From contig JAJEKV010000093.1 in the NCBI GenBank assembly GCA_021234155.1, forward strand, positions 3,690,867-3,754,866: 64,000 nucleotides of DNA, given 5' to 3'. Source of the DNA: Isoetes taiwanensis. Its lineage: Eukaryota; Streptophyta; Lycopodiopsida; Isoetales; Isoetaceae. The position numbers were made by a program, and so were the translations under genes. The notes under the pieces were generated by a model, which worked only from the letters and a program-made list of their open reading frames with translations, was not told where the DNA came from and ran no database searches. Positions 47,038-56,950 of the stretch are shown in pieces. The stretch's first letter is position 1. Every line of letters starts with the position of its first letter.

Positions 47038-48716
47038 GTGGCCGGGCCCGGCGATTAACCTTTATGGTAACTGGAGATCCCATCAATCTCGACCATTGGA
47101 TCTACTTAAGCTTAAAAACTTAAGAAATTAGCTCATGCATCCGCAACAATAACACTTAGGTAAAGAATTTAATCTTTGTACATATTCTAAGGTTCCAAAC
47201 ATGTACTTGCCCATTACTCGGCCAATATATCACACTATGAATGATCTTAATAATTGTAACTTCAAGCCCATATATAATAATAATAATAGTAATAATAATC
47301 AAGTTTATTGAATAGCAATCCACACACTTCCACTCTCGCCTTTCAGGAAGCTTGGCTACTTTCCTGAGCATCTCACACCTCTGCTTACACCATCAACCAC
47401 GGGGTTAGTCACATGGACTAAGTGGGGATGGGGATCTAGGATATATCTTAAAACAATCACCACAAAGCCTTAACTTAGAACAATAACTTAGCCTTACCGT
47501 AGCCTCGCCCCTGCAACCTAGGTTACTTAGTCCAACAAGCATAATCACAATGCATAATTACACCAAGCATGACCATTGCAACTTAATTCCAACATTAAAA
47601 ACACATATACAATAACCAAGCAATCATAGCATCAACATTGCAACCAATATTCCTCTCCGGTGCGAGCAAGGTCAACTCCTACCGATCGGGCCGCTGACAT
47701 AGAGGGGGGTAACCACGTGTGTACACACATCCATCCCACGCTGCGCCCAAAGATTGGAGGACCACTTAATCGTGCATGACGTTGTACCATATGGTACCAA
47801 CGCCCGATGTTCAAATAATACCATAGCACGTGCAATAATAACCGCGAAGTCTAGACCATCGCACCTAGACTCCGGCCCCAGAGGTCTATATCAAAGAATT
47901 ATACTACACATAGATCACAATACTATGAATTCCACCCAATATCAATTAGGCACATTTCCATATCAAATTTACCTTAGAAATTCCATAATTTACACCTCAT
48001 GCAACAAAGGAAATCCTCATATAAACATTACTATCTCTACCATGCAACATGCAATGCCCGTGCTTAACAAAATACAACCTTCACTAATATCTTATTACTT
48101 TTTAACTAGATCAACTTCCTTCAAATTACTACTTATAACCTTAATGACGGTGGCTTCCATAACCCTGCTAACTAGTTTATTGAATTGGTTAATATGCTCG
48201 CTATCCATTAACCATGCATGCCTATTCTATTCTATTCATGACCATGCTCATATGATTTAACTCCAAGTTTATACTACGTTCAAAGCAATCATTATTAAAT
48301 CAACACTGACTATACAAACACTAGAAAACCCTGTGTGTAAGGCTTGATCCCCACGGAATCCCGCTTTGCTTCCTCTGTCAGGCTCCCAAACGCAGCTCCC
48401 GGATCTCTCGCACACAACTTCGCTCCTTCAACAATCCATCCGCAATCTATCTCCTTCCGAATGCTTCACCATCACATAAAAGACTTCTTTCCCCATGGAA
48501 AACTCCTTCCCCCTAAGAAATCAAGAATAATATTGTTGCACTTATATAACCTAGCAATGCCCTTGCATGCATGCATGCATACACTGCATGCATGGACACA
48601 TTGCATGCATGTATTCCTAGCACATAATCATTTATTTTACCTTGAAAATGCACTCTTATATAATGGCAACGTTACTTACATCTTAATGTTGGTGCTAGGT
48701 TGCTAGGTCCGTTACA
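47038..48716 (-). repeat. 5' LTR of the LARD-like element
   Basis: On the minus strand it begins TGTAACGGACC and ends GGCCAC. It contains a (ATGC)n-rich patch at 48564-48612 and CTATT units at 48210-48236. Confidence 0.92.
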
Positions 48717-48955
48717 CTTTTCCTGACGATTTGCCTGACGATTTTTCTGACGTTACAATTCTGACGATTTATGTGACGTATATCCTGACGTATATTTTCT
48801 GACGAATAATCTAACGAAATATCTGACGTAATATTGTAATAAAAAAGCGCCGTAAAAGCAATCATCGTAATATCTGTCAACGATAAGCGCCGTGCAAAAT
48901 CTCTCTAAATAGTCTGACGATTTTTCTGACAAAAAATAGCCATTCTCTTGTAGTG

Positions 48956-49400
48956 GTGATTTGAGTACCTGATGCTGGAAATTTAGCAAAAACCCTTTCA
49001 TAGAGCCGATAAACTGCATTTTGAAGATCTTGTGGAATCCCAAGTGCACGCGAAGCCGCCAAAGAAGCTTCGCGTGGTAATCGTATCAAAAAGTAGAAGT
49101 AAAATCCACAAAGCATATATAGAGGTCTGTTTCAAACTTTGACTATGTTCAATAAGCATGCGCAATGTGAAAATATGGTCTATTGTAGAATGGCATGGAC
49201 GAAAGCCTGCCTGTCCTACAGCACGTACACCAGTATGTTATGCCCATGATGTCAACTGCTTCTCAGTAAGACTGGCTAAGAGCTTTGAAAATATGAAAAT
49301 TACCATGATCATATTACTACCAGGATTAAAAAACCCCCGCCCCGAAGGGTTTTCGGGAAAAAACCTTAGTAGCAATAAGGATGCCGACATACCGCACAGC
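48956..49400 (-). pseudogene. Non-LTR reverse transcriptase, N-terminal palm fragment
   Basis: Minus-strand translation shows PGSNMIMV, IFSKLLASLTEKQLTSWA, then (new frame) TGVRAVGQAGFRPCHSTIDH, IFTLRMLIEHS, a DF.KAFDT-type block and RLPREASLAASRALGIPQDL with RLYERVFAKF. These are consecutive RT blocks 2-4 of a LINE clade with the AGFRPxxSTxDHIxTLR signature, different from the L1-type copy at 1-2965. The fragment ends exactly where the CACTA-like terminus begins (48955). Frame changes occur near 49260 and 49110. Confidence 0.82.
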
Positions 49401-49433
49401 TTATATACATAATCACAAGTACACGGTTCGAGG

Positions 49434-50300
49434 TTAATGTCGGACGGGGGCATAATCGAACCACAGATCCATTACCTCCTGGAGGTCTGATCCCAACAAG
49501 CCTACAGAGGCCGTGCTCAGTAGCTCATGCAAGGCCTGATGGGGCACAACTAACCGAGCATACCGAGCCCGGATATGCTCATACACCGGACAGGCCTGGA
49601 GGGCGTGACTTTCATCCTCAATCAATGTTGTTGGATGGCAAAGCGGCGGACTCGCGTCCTCACGCTGCCCCGAATCCATCTCCCCGTCTCAATGCGGAGG
49701 TGGTGTGAACTGTCTTGAATGGAAGCAATCACCCGCGCTTTTTCATGGGTAGATGGGTGTGCGTGTAGTGGTGTGGGCCCCTCGCGTGAGCATGGGATTA
49801 ACCTCACGCCGATAATTGCCACCTTGACATGTGATGGGCCTCTCAGATCCCAAAGCTTGGCCATGAAGCAAGCATCCAAGCTTCGCTTCAAGGCAACAAG
49901 CGTTCCTTCGGGTATGCAGCGGTCCACATCGTGTGCGCGCACATTCCATAGCGAGAACCACCGGGCTTGCTTGTCTTTCCAAGCCCGAGGCTTTGAGTCG
50001 CCATGGGCCCATCGCCACCGCCAAAGCAAGGTTGGGCAGCCGGGCTTCATCCATAGCCACCACCGCCGGAAGTAAATAATGTGACGTTCAGTAGCGACCC
50101 TGTAATGGAAGGAAGCCCGTCTCCCGAGCAAGATCGATATGGGGACCGTGGATTTCACTCCCGGTTGCCGGGCCAAGAAGGCCTTACGTACTGCTCTAGA
50201 TCGTTTCAAGTGGTGAGGGATATCACTGGCCCCCACACTTTTGCCCCATAGAGGAGGACCGGTTCAACCAAGGCCCTGAACAAGTGTGCCTGGTGACCCC
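49434..50300 (-). pseudogene. Non-LTR retrotransposon ORF C-terminal part
   Basis: From 50290 on the minus strand: LFRALVEPVLLYGAKVWGAS (the post-thumb block of such LINEs), IPHHLKRSRAVRKAFLARQP, KSTVPISILL, a long Trp-rich segment, then RWIRGSVRTRVRRF. In another frame CHPTTLIEDESHALQACPVY resembles the terminal CxxC..H..C zinc motif. It ends at about 49434. The N-terminal palm lies downstream in the element's own direction (48956-49400), so the two pieces are in inverted order and derive from separate insertions or a rearrangement. Confidence 0.78.
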
Positions 50301-51050
50301 ATGCAGTCATGCTTATAGGAAATGTTTTGACCATAGCTAATGCTCAGAATGATGAACTTACTAATGCCCTTAATCTTTTTATGAAATGCCCGGCAAAGTG
50401 CAAAGGCCTTGGACTCCCATGATTAGAGCATGTGAAGGATTACCTCTCTCTTTGTAAGGTTGCAAAAAAACAAATGAATAAAAACTTGAAATGCTGAGAA
50501 ATTGGCTCACGCAGATATTGCAATGGAAGCATATCGAGATCTACACCCAATCCTCCATGTATCCACTATGCATGCAAGGTGCTGCTAAATGGAGATATGG
50601 CATCAGAAACCACTATATAGAGATATTGAAGCCAAAGCCAAAGAGAAACCCTAGAATATTTTGCTATAAGCCTTATGCAAATTTCTTCTAATTCACCATA
50701 GCTAAGGCCGAGGCACTCTGTGGAAAATTGCACGTCTCCTTCCTTCATCATGGTTCTCGGCCCCCTTTAATATCTGCTCCTCCTCCTTCTTGAAAGTTAT
50801 GGAAAAAAACGAACAGAAGGATCAAGCGGGAATAACCTTTTTTTCTCAAAATCCCCTTACAAAAAATACTTGTTGATAAGCATGCATACAAATGGCAATT
50901 CTGACCGAACACAACGAAAAAGGTGCTTGAATACCCTATAAAATACCCCGCAAAAATGCCTATAAAATCTCCCTTTTAAAGATGAAGAACAGGGGATAAA
51001 ATGTATTTTTTTCGAATCGGGTATTTGGCCACAATCCCCCTTTTCCTCAT
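50301..51050. other. No gene recognised
   Basis: Unassigned; short frames at 50491-50751 overlap on both strands. Confidence 0.4.
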
Positions 51051-51054
51051 TTGT

Positions 51055-51435
51055 ATGATAATACCCCGTTATGCTGGTGTCGCAATCCCCCAGTCAAAGA
51101 ATGTGAATTCATACCCTGTTATAATCCGTAAGATAATACCCTATTTAGGTAATACCTTATTTCAAATCATACCCTATTATCATTTGCAAAATAATACCCC
51201 GTTTCAAATAATACCCCATTCCAAATAATTCCCTATTTTAAATAATACCCCATTCCAAATAATTCCTTGTTTTAAATAGTACCCCATTCCAAATAATTCC
51301 CTGTTTCAAATAATACCCCATTCCAAATAACATGCCCTGTTTCAAATAACATACCCTGTTATCATTCGTAGGATAATACCCTATGACATCATTCATAAGA
51401 AAATACCCTGTTATCATTTGTAAGTTAATATATTT
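51055..51435. repeat. Minisatellite of AATACCCC/AATTCCCT words
   Basis: 'aataccccattccaaataat' with 'tccctgtttcaaat' alternates about every 37-40 bp from 51180 to 51350, with looser 'ataccctgttat' units on both sides. It resembles in style, but is not the same as, the 30.7-kb minisatellite. Confidence 0.85.
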
Positions 51436-51544
51436 CAAAAATAAGTTGATAAGTAACAACTTGAGCAGAGTTAATCAGTAACAAATTGACAAATTTTTTT
51501 ATTATTTCAAAAACAACAGTAATAAACTGATTAGATTTCAAGAA

Positions 51545-52045
51545 ACAAATCTGATATACAAAATCCTCAGGCTCGTCATCACTGTATTCAGGTTCAGAGC
51601 CTGATGCTTCTTCGTCATCACTCTCTGCTTTCTCACCATCCTCTTCTATTCTATTCTATTCTATTCTATTCTATTCTTCAGACTCTGGGCTTTGACGGAA
51701 TTTCTCAATTTCAATCTCATAAAGTTTGTTATTCTTTTTCAACTTTTGTTTCATGTAATTCAAAGCTTTTGCATTGCTACTACTCATTTTCTTCTTTGCA
51801 TCTTTGTTAGCTAAAGTCTGGGCCAGAAAATCTTCTAATGCGATAAAGGGGATTTGATGTATAGGCGAGGAACCTTATCGGCGGACCCTAATGACCTTCT
51901 CTGCCGCTTGTTTATTTTATCAAAGCTCTCCTGTAGACTTATCCAGTCATTAATCTTCATGTGGTTCCTCATCTGCTCCACTGTTGTGGCCATTTCATTC
52001 ATCAAAACGCTTATCCTTGGCTGATTTAACAACCCGGCGTTGGCA
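51545..52045 (-). pseudogene. EIF3C: eIF3 subunit c N-terminal fragment
   Basis: eIF3c is a core subunit of the eIF3 complex that recruits the 43S ribosome complex in the cytoplasm. The minus strand reads KSAKDKRFDE, MATTVEQMRNHMKINDWISL, QESFDKINK, then in shifted frames [55 protein letters not shown] and [11 protein letters not shown]. After the microsatellite it resumes the acidic tract EEDGEKAESDDEEASGSEPE. These match the N-terminal domain and acidic linker of plant eIF3c. Four or more small indels break the frame; most lie at CG-containing words. No introns are evident over this stretch, so it may be a processed copy, or one exon of a broken gene. Confidence 0.88.
51646..51676. repeat. 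(CTATT)n microsatellite inside the eIF3c copy
   Basis: Six CTATT units (minus: GAATA) sit within the GAA/GAG-rich acidic codons, creating stops in the pseudogene. Confidence 0.95.
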
Positions 52046-52243
52046 AAAATAATATCACTGTTGCCAATGGTGCATAGTTGCATGTCAGGATATTATATCA
52101 CTGTTGCCAATGGTGCATAGTTGCATCGAGGATATTATATCAGCGTTGCCAATGGTGCATAGTTGCACGCCGGATATAATATCCCGACGCGGCAACTATG
52201 CACCATTGGCAAATAAAGTGATATTATTTTGCCGGTGTGTTTA
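52035..52243. repeat. Foldback element with internal direct repeats
   Basis: 'ttgccaatggtgcatagttg' occurs three times directly (about 52061, 52103, 52145), and its complement at 52192-52212. The outer words 'ggcaaaaataatatcact' and 'gtgatattattttgccgg' are inverted, giving arms of about 50 bp. It directly abuts the eIF3c fragment. Confidence 0.8.
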
Positions 52244-52292
52244 CAAATGTACCGGCCTCGGTACATCGATGCAATGAAAGCTGTGGATGTCC

Positions 52293-52297
52293 TTGAC
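52293..52297. repeat. Target-site duplication TTGAC (left)
   Basis: Identical to 55481-55485. Confidence 0.88.
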
Positions 52298-52660
52298 TGT
52301 TAACCACCTAGTGGTTAACATTGTGCATGCACATGTTAGGTGCATGCACATGTTAGGTGTCAGTGGTGGCAGACTGACACTTGGCATGCTTAGGTTAACA
52401 TAAGTGTAGGGATTAGATTTAGTTAGATGTCGGCTTTCATTTGCGGTCTACACTATATTAGGACCAGGAGCCTCTTCATTTGTACTTTCGGGTTTTATCT
52501 CAAAATTGGAGAGCCTCACTTGGCCCGCGTTTCCCTCATTTTTTGTGCATTTTTCTTTGTCTTGTTTTTGTTTTGTGATCATGAGCATGGCAGCCTTGTA
52601 GCATCCGGAAGCCATGGATCATGGGCCAGCTGTGGTGCATGCCAAGAACTCAAACTAACT
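52298..52660 (+). repeat. 5' LTR
   Basis: Starts with the palindrome TTAACCACCTAGTGGTTAA. Contains 'catgcacatgttaggtg' twice (about 52325 and 52341). Last base differs from the right LTR (T instead of A). Confidence 0.9.
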
Positions 52661-52663
52661 GCT

Positions 52664-52673
52664 TGGCGCCGTT
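52664..52673 (+). other. Putative primer-binding site
   Basis: TGGCGCCGTT three bases after the LTR; the TGGCGCC start is typical of Ty3-type primer sites. Confidence 0.65.
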
Positions 52674-53595
52674 AGTATGCCGGTTCGCTTCGTGATCACC
52701 TTCTTGAGCCTTGTTGTTTCTTTGTTGTCCTTGCTGCTCTCATCATCATGAGTTCTTGAATACTCCTTGTATATTACTCTTAACCCTTTCAATTCCCTTA
52801 TTTGGCCCAACCGGTTGTTGAAATTAAAATGGGCCGAGGCCCCTTTGTCAAATCCTTTCGTTTGCAATTAGTCTAGTTATGGAAGAGTTTTTCTTACCTC
52901 TCTTTTTCATGGTGCGTTAGCAAACGCTTTTTCTGATCAAGGATTTCGGAGTGGTGGCGGCCTCCTCTTTTTGCAAAAAAAGCTTATCGAGAAAAACCCA
53001 TTGATTCGCTTTATTATCTTCTATTATTAATTCGTTTTATTATCTTCTATTATGGCAAAATTGTGCCCTTTGTTTTACTTTGCGACAAAAAGAGTACTCT
53101 TATTCTTCATGTTTTTCGAATCAATCTCGGCAAGATGGGAAGAGGCCCAACGACTCTTCTTGTCTTTTTTCGCATCATTTTTGGGCACGTTGACCTCTTT
53201 TTCTCAAAGTTCTTTCCGAACTTCATCTCTAGGACAGATCCCGTGTTCTTTATTGGTATATTTTTCCCTGGCAAAACTTCGTTTTGGCGAGTAATCGTTA
53301 TTAGGGCTCAAATTTGTCACACTTCTTCAATTTTTTTTCAAGAGGGCCAGCACTTTGGCTCGCCCCCATCCATCTGTTCACGCACACGTTGGCGCAACAA
53401 CTATCCGTCTTCCAAAGAAGCACGCCTCCAAATGGATTTCTCCGGGCTCTTTAGTCCGTAAAAGAAGAAAATATTTTTATGAGTTGACTTGAAAATCTTT
53501 TGTGGGGCAAAGTCCGGGGCATCATTTGTGGGGCATCTTCAGTTCATGCATCATGGTTCATGAAGCACATTTCAAATGCTCTCACTTTCTTCCGT

Positions 53596-53976
53596 GATTC
53601 GAGATGTGGTATTCCGGACATTTTTTGTGGTGTTTCCGCCATCCGAAGACCAAGTGGTATTTCCGCCAAAGAGGTGGTGTTTCCGCCAAAAAACTTTCGG
53701 CCAAAATATGGTGTTTCGGGGCCACAAAATCTTTGGTCGAATCCTTCTTGGCACGGGACGGCTTGAAATGCTTCAAAAGCCCTTCCAATCGCTTTGTCTT
53801 CCTCTTTAACACTAGTTTGATGAAGAGAGGAAGTGATTTGAGCTCGAGATAGAGCCGGATCAAGCAAAATGACCTAAAAAAGTCTGGGCTTAAAACTGTG
53901 AAGTGCAGTTGGTGATAACGATTTGGGCCGGAAACACCACAAAAAGTCCGGAAATACCACATCGGACTCGAATATA
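53596..53976. repeat. Inverted repeat of about 45 bp with internal 'ggtgtttccgcc' iterations
   Basis: Left arm 53596-53640 (gattcgagatgtggtattcc to tgtttccgcc) is complementary to 53929-53976. 'tggt.tttccgccaaa' is repeated three to four times just inside the left arm. This looks like a MITE or captured segment inside the LTR element's interior. Confidence 0.75.
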
Positions 53977-54479
53977 CACCGGTCGCGAAAATCAGGCCAC
54001 CTTCCTTGGCATCACCTATTCCGGGTTCGATCTTTCTATTTCCAAAGACACCGCCTCTCGCCACCGCCTCCAAGAAGAGCCCCGCTTTGTTTGCGGCATC
54101 AATCGAATCGCCCCACCCTTTTAAAAGTGATAAAACTCTACAAAGAATTTCGCCATGCGGATCTCAATCCAAGCCCCGCGCACAACACACCCGAGAGAAA
54201 CCACGGATGCTATTATCTCTTCTAGCCGTGCATCCCATCCAAATGCTATTATCCATTCAAGATATATCCCACCATCAAATGAACTTGCAGCAAACTTGAG
54301 CTTTAAATTCAAGATTCGAAGCTTCGTGCACCTTGCTTTGTCAAAGCCTCTTGTTCCCATCGGCAAAAAAACCTCTCGGGCGGCGCCGCAGCCTAAAACC
54401 AACTTCGCCAACACATCATAAAAGGATGGAGCAAAGACCGCCATAGTCATCAACGCGGAGGATGATTTCTTAGGCTCAC

Positions 54480-54780
54480 ACCTCACGCTATATTTGTGCG
54501 GCTGATCACGGGTCACGCCTGGGCCACTTTTTTCTCTCTCACGGGGCCACTTTTTCTCACGCTCCACGGGGCCCACGCTTGTTTTTGTACCCACGGGTCA
54601 CGCTCCACGCCACTATTTTGCCGGCCGATAACATACGGCCACGCTCCACCCCGCTTTGTGCTCCAAAATCCACGCTTTGCAACATATTGTCACGCCAAGT
54701 CCACGCTCCACCCACGCTTTGTGCTCCGGATCCACGCTTTGCAAAATATTGTCACGCATAGCCACGCTTTTTTTTTATGG
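54480..54780. repeat. CACGC-rich tandem repeats
   Basis: 'ccacgctccaccc' and 'gctttgtgctcc', followed by 'tccacgctttgcaa' and 'atattgtcacgc', occur twice with a period of about 67 bp (54650-54765). Looser cacgctcc units lie to the left. Confidence 0.8.
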
Positions 54781-55110
54781 GTGATCACGGGGAAGCTTTT
54801 TTTTGGTGTTTACGTTTTTGAAGATCCTTTAATTATTTTTCTCAAGTGAACTTTTGGGCACTATATGATAAAATAGACTTACCCATAATATAAGGGGATG
54901 GTCTTCATGTTTTTTTTGGCCCAAAGTTCCTATGATCCATGTTCTGCATCGACATTCCTCAGGATCCTCTTCGTCATCAATGCCTTCATGAAGATCTTTT
55001 ACTACGACACAACCCAACCATTACCATCATTTTACCCCTAATTTTTGGCACCATGTTGTAATTGTCGGACTTGTCTTATAAAAGTCTGTACATGTTTTCG
55101 TGCTAACAAC

Positions 55111-55126
55111 TTTTAGGGGGAGGCAG
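55111..55126 (+). other. Polypurine tract
   Basis: TTTTAGGGGGAGGCAG directly before the right LTR. Confidence 0.8.
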
Positions 55127-55480
55127 TGTTAACCACCTAGTGGTTAACATTGTGCATGCACATGTTAGGTGCATGCACATGTTAGGTGTCGGCAGGCGAC
55201 CGACACTTGGCATGATTAGGTTAACATAAGTGTAGGGATTAGATTTAGTTAGATGTATGGCCAGATTTGCGGTCTACACTATATTAGACCAGAGCCTCTT
55301 CATTTGTACTTTGTGTTTTATCTCAAAATTGGAGAGCCTCACTTGGCCACGTTTTCCCTCATTTTTGTGCATTTTTCTTTGTCTTGTTTTTGTTTTGTGA
55401 TCATGAGCATGGCAGCCTTGTAGCATCCGCGGTCATGGATCGGCTGTGCGCAGGGTGCATGCCAAGAACTCAAACTAACA
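55127..55480 (+). repeat. 3' LTR, followed by TSD TTGAC
   Basis: Same order as the left LTR. Differences lie almost only in CG/CAG/CTG words (for example 'gtgtcagtggtggcagactg' against 'gtgtcggcaggcgaccg'). Confidence 0.9.
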
Positions 55481-55485
55481 TTGAC

Positions 55486-56950
55486 ATCTTGTGCTTTTTG
55501 CATGTCTCACTCTATTTGAAGGGGATAACAGAATTTTCAGTGTTACTGTGATACATGCAGCATCATGATGGTCAGGGACAAAGGAAAAGTCAATGCAACT
55601 TCAAGACATCAACTGATGAAGAACGAACAGATACATCACTTCAGAGATTGCATACTGTATTCACCATTTGAATAGCAACTCCTTCCAAGAATGTCATTCT
55701 TGATATAGTAACACTTGGTATTCACGAAATTCTACATATGCATCACAAGACTGTCACGTTTTTTTTTTTCCACTTTAAAATACAGACTTACGTTGCCTAC
55801 AATGCTACAAAGTTCTCTATGACTTTCAGGACCAATAACAGTGATTAACAGATGGAAGAAAAAATAGTAATGTTCAGGTGAATCAAAAGTTGATTGATGA
55901 GGTAATTCTGCTAAGATATATGTTGCTTATTTAATGGAAAAAGTGCTTCATGCCTTTCAGACCCAAGGATAATCTTTTTTTTTTTTTTTTAATTTCTTAA
56001 TGCAGCTTAGAAATCTCACAAATTTTCATAACATGGGTTTACAAATATCGCGAGTCTTATAAGAACATGACAAGTGATGAGGTAAGCCTTACTGTGTAGT
56101 GCAGGCATAAATGATTGTGTTAGATAACTACTTAGACCACTATATCAGATACTTAGTCACATCAATAAGGCTTTGATCAATGGAAAATCCCAAGACCCAA
56201 ATCCAGCCAGCACGCCATAGCTACCATAGGATACCTCAAAGCTTTTCCTGTACATTGTATTGTTCATTTTCTAAGACTGGTCAATGGCTTTAGGTTGTAT
56301 CCTGCATTATCAACAACGCGCCATGTTGTTTGACATGGTTCGGATTTCAGAGTCCCATTTTAAGTGCATTTGGAGGCTTAGAATATGGTTCTTCTGCAAG
56401 TAATATCACAACGGTGTTGTATAGAAGCAATTGCACTCTTTTATATTACCTCATTATCAGATCACTTGCTTGTCTCTGAATAGGCAGTATGGAACCTATA
56501 CCTAGTGCATTTTCAATTGCACAAGATCTCCAAAGCTTCTAGAAGTTACCTCTGGTTTTGCATTATACTAAGTTTGAGTTGTATTTTGAGGCATTAATTA
56601 TGGCAATATGAAATTAATATCTAGTGCATTTTCAAATGCAATGAATCCATCAATTGTGATCGTTGTCCAAAGTTTTCAGGTCATTTTGAAACCCCCCATC
56701 CTCCTCTTGTTGTACCTGTTCCTAATATTGATGAGTTATCTTCTAGTAACGTGGATTGCTGGCAGAGCAACCTGTGTTGAGGAGATCAAAGAGATTCACA
56801 GCTCAAGAAAGAAAGAAAGATTATATTAAGAGACCACTTGGGTCTATGAGACCAAATATACATCTATCATGTACATCTATCATTTGCAGCCTCCTAGAGA
56901 TTTTGCATAAAGTGAAATAAAGAAAAACTAAAACGATGAAATCATGAAAC
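55486..56950. other. No gene confidently recognised
   Basis: AT-rich with T-runs at 55758 and 55977. One short frame after an AG at 56681 (GHFETPHPPLVVPVPNIDEL) looks coding-like but is only about 35 codons long and matches nothing I know. Confidence 0.4.

Larger units (their letters stand above)
43217..48716 (-). mobile_element. Non-autonomous LTR retrotransposon (LARD-like), 5.5 kb
   Basis: Two LTRs of about 1.67 kb flank a 2.15-kb interior. The primer site on minus (TGGTATCAGAGC, 47023-47034) next to the right LTR and a purine tract next to the left LTR fix the strand. CTTTT at 43212-43216 and 48717-48721 is the target duplication. I recognise no gag, protease, integrase or RT in the interior, so it must have used proteins from another element. 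Confidence 0.9.
43034..48955. mobile_element. CACTA (EnSpm)-like non-autonomous element split by an LTR element
   Basis: The right end reads CTCTTGTAGTG on plus, that is CACTACAAGAG inward, the CACTA superfamily terminus. Subterminal 'ctgacgatttttctgac', 'gacgtatat' and 'aagcgccgt' words crowd 48722-48955. The left side (43034-43216) has matching words in inverse sense (gctattttctgacg, cgacgataaatcg, ggcgctttttc) but the terminal CACTA itself is not clean. Without the LTR insertion the element is about 420 bp. No transposase is present. Confidence 0.65.
52298..55480 (+). mobile_element. Short non-autonomous LTR retrotransposon, complete ends
   Basis: LTRs of 363 and 354 bp begin TGTTAACCACC and end CTAACA. 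The left LTR is followed by TGGCGCCGTT (52664-52673), resembling a Ty3-type primer site, and the right LTR is preceded by a purine tract. TTGAC flanks both ends. The 2.46-kb interior has no recognisable gag or pol; it holds a foldback segment (53596-53976) and GC-rich repeats (54480-54780). Confidence 0.9.

Noticed and set aside
49719-50075. Plus-strand frame of 118 residues
   Set aside because: It is antisense to the LINE C-terminal region, which has clear homologous blocks on the minus strand.
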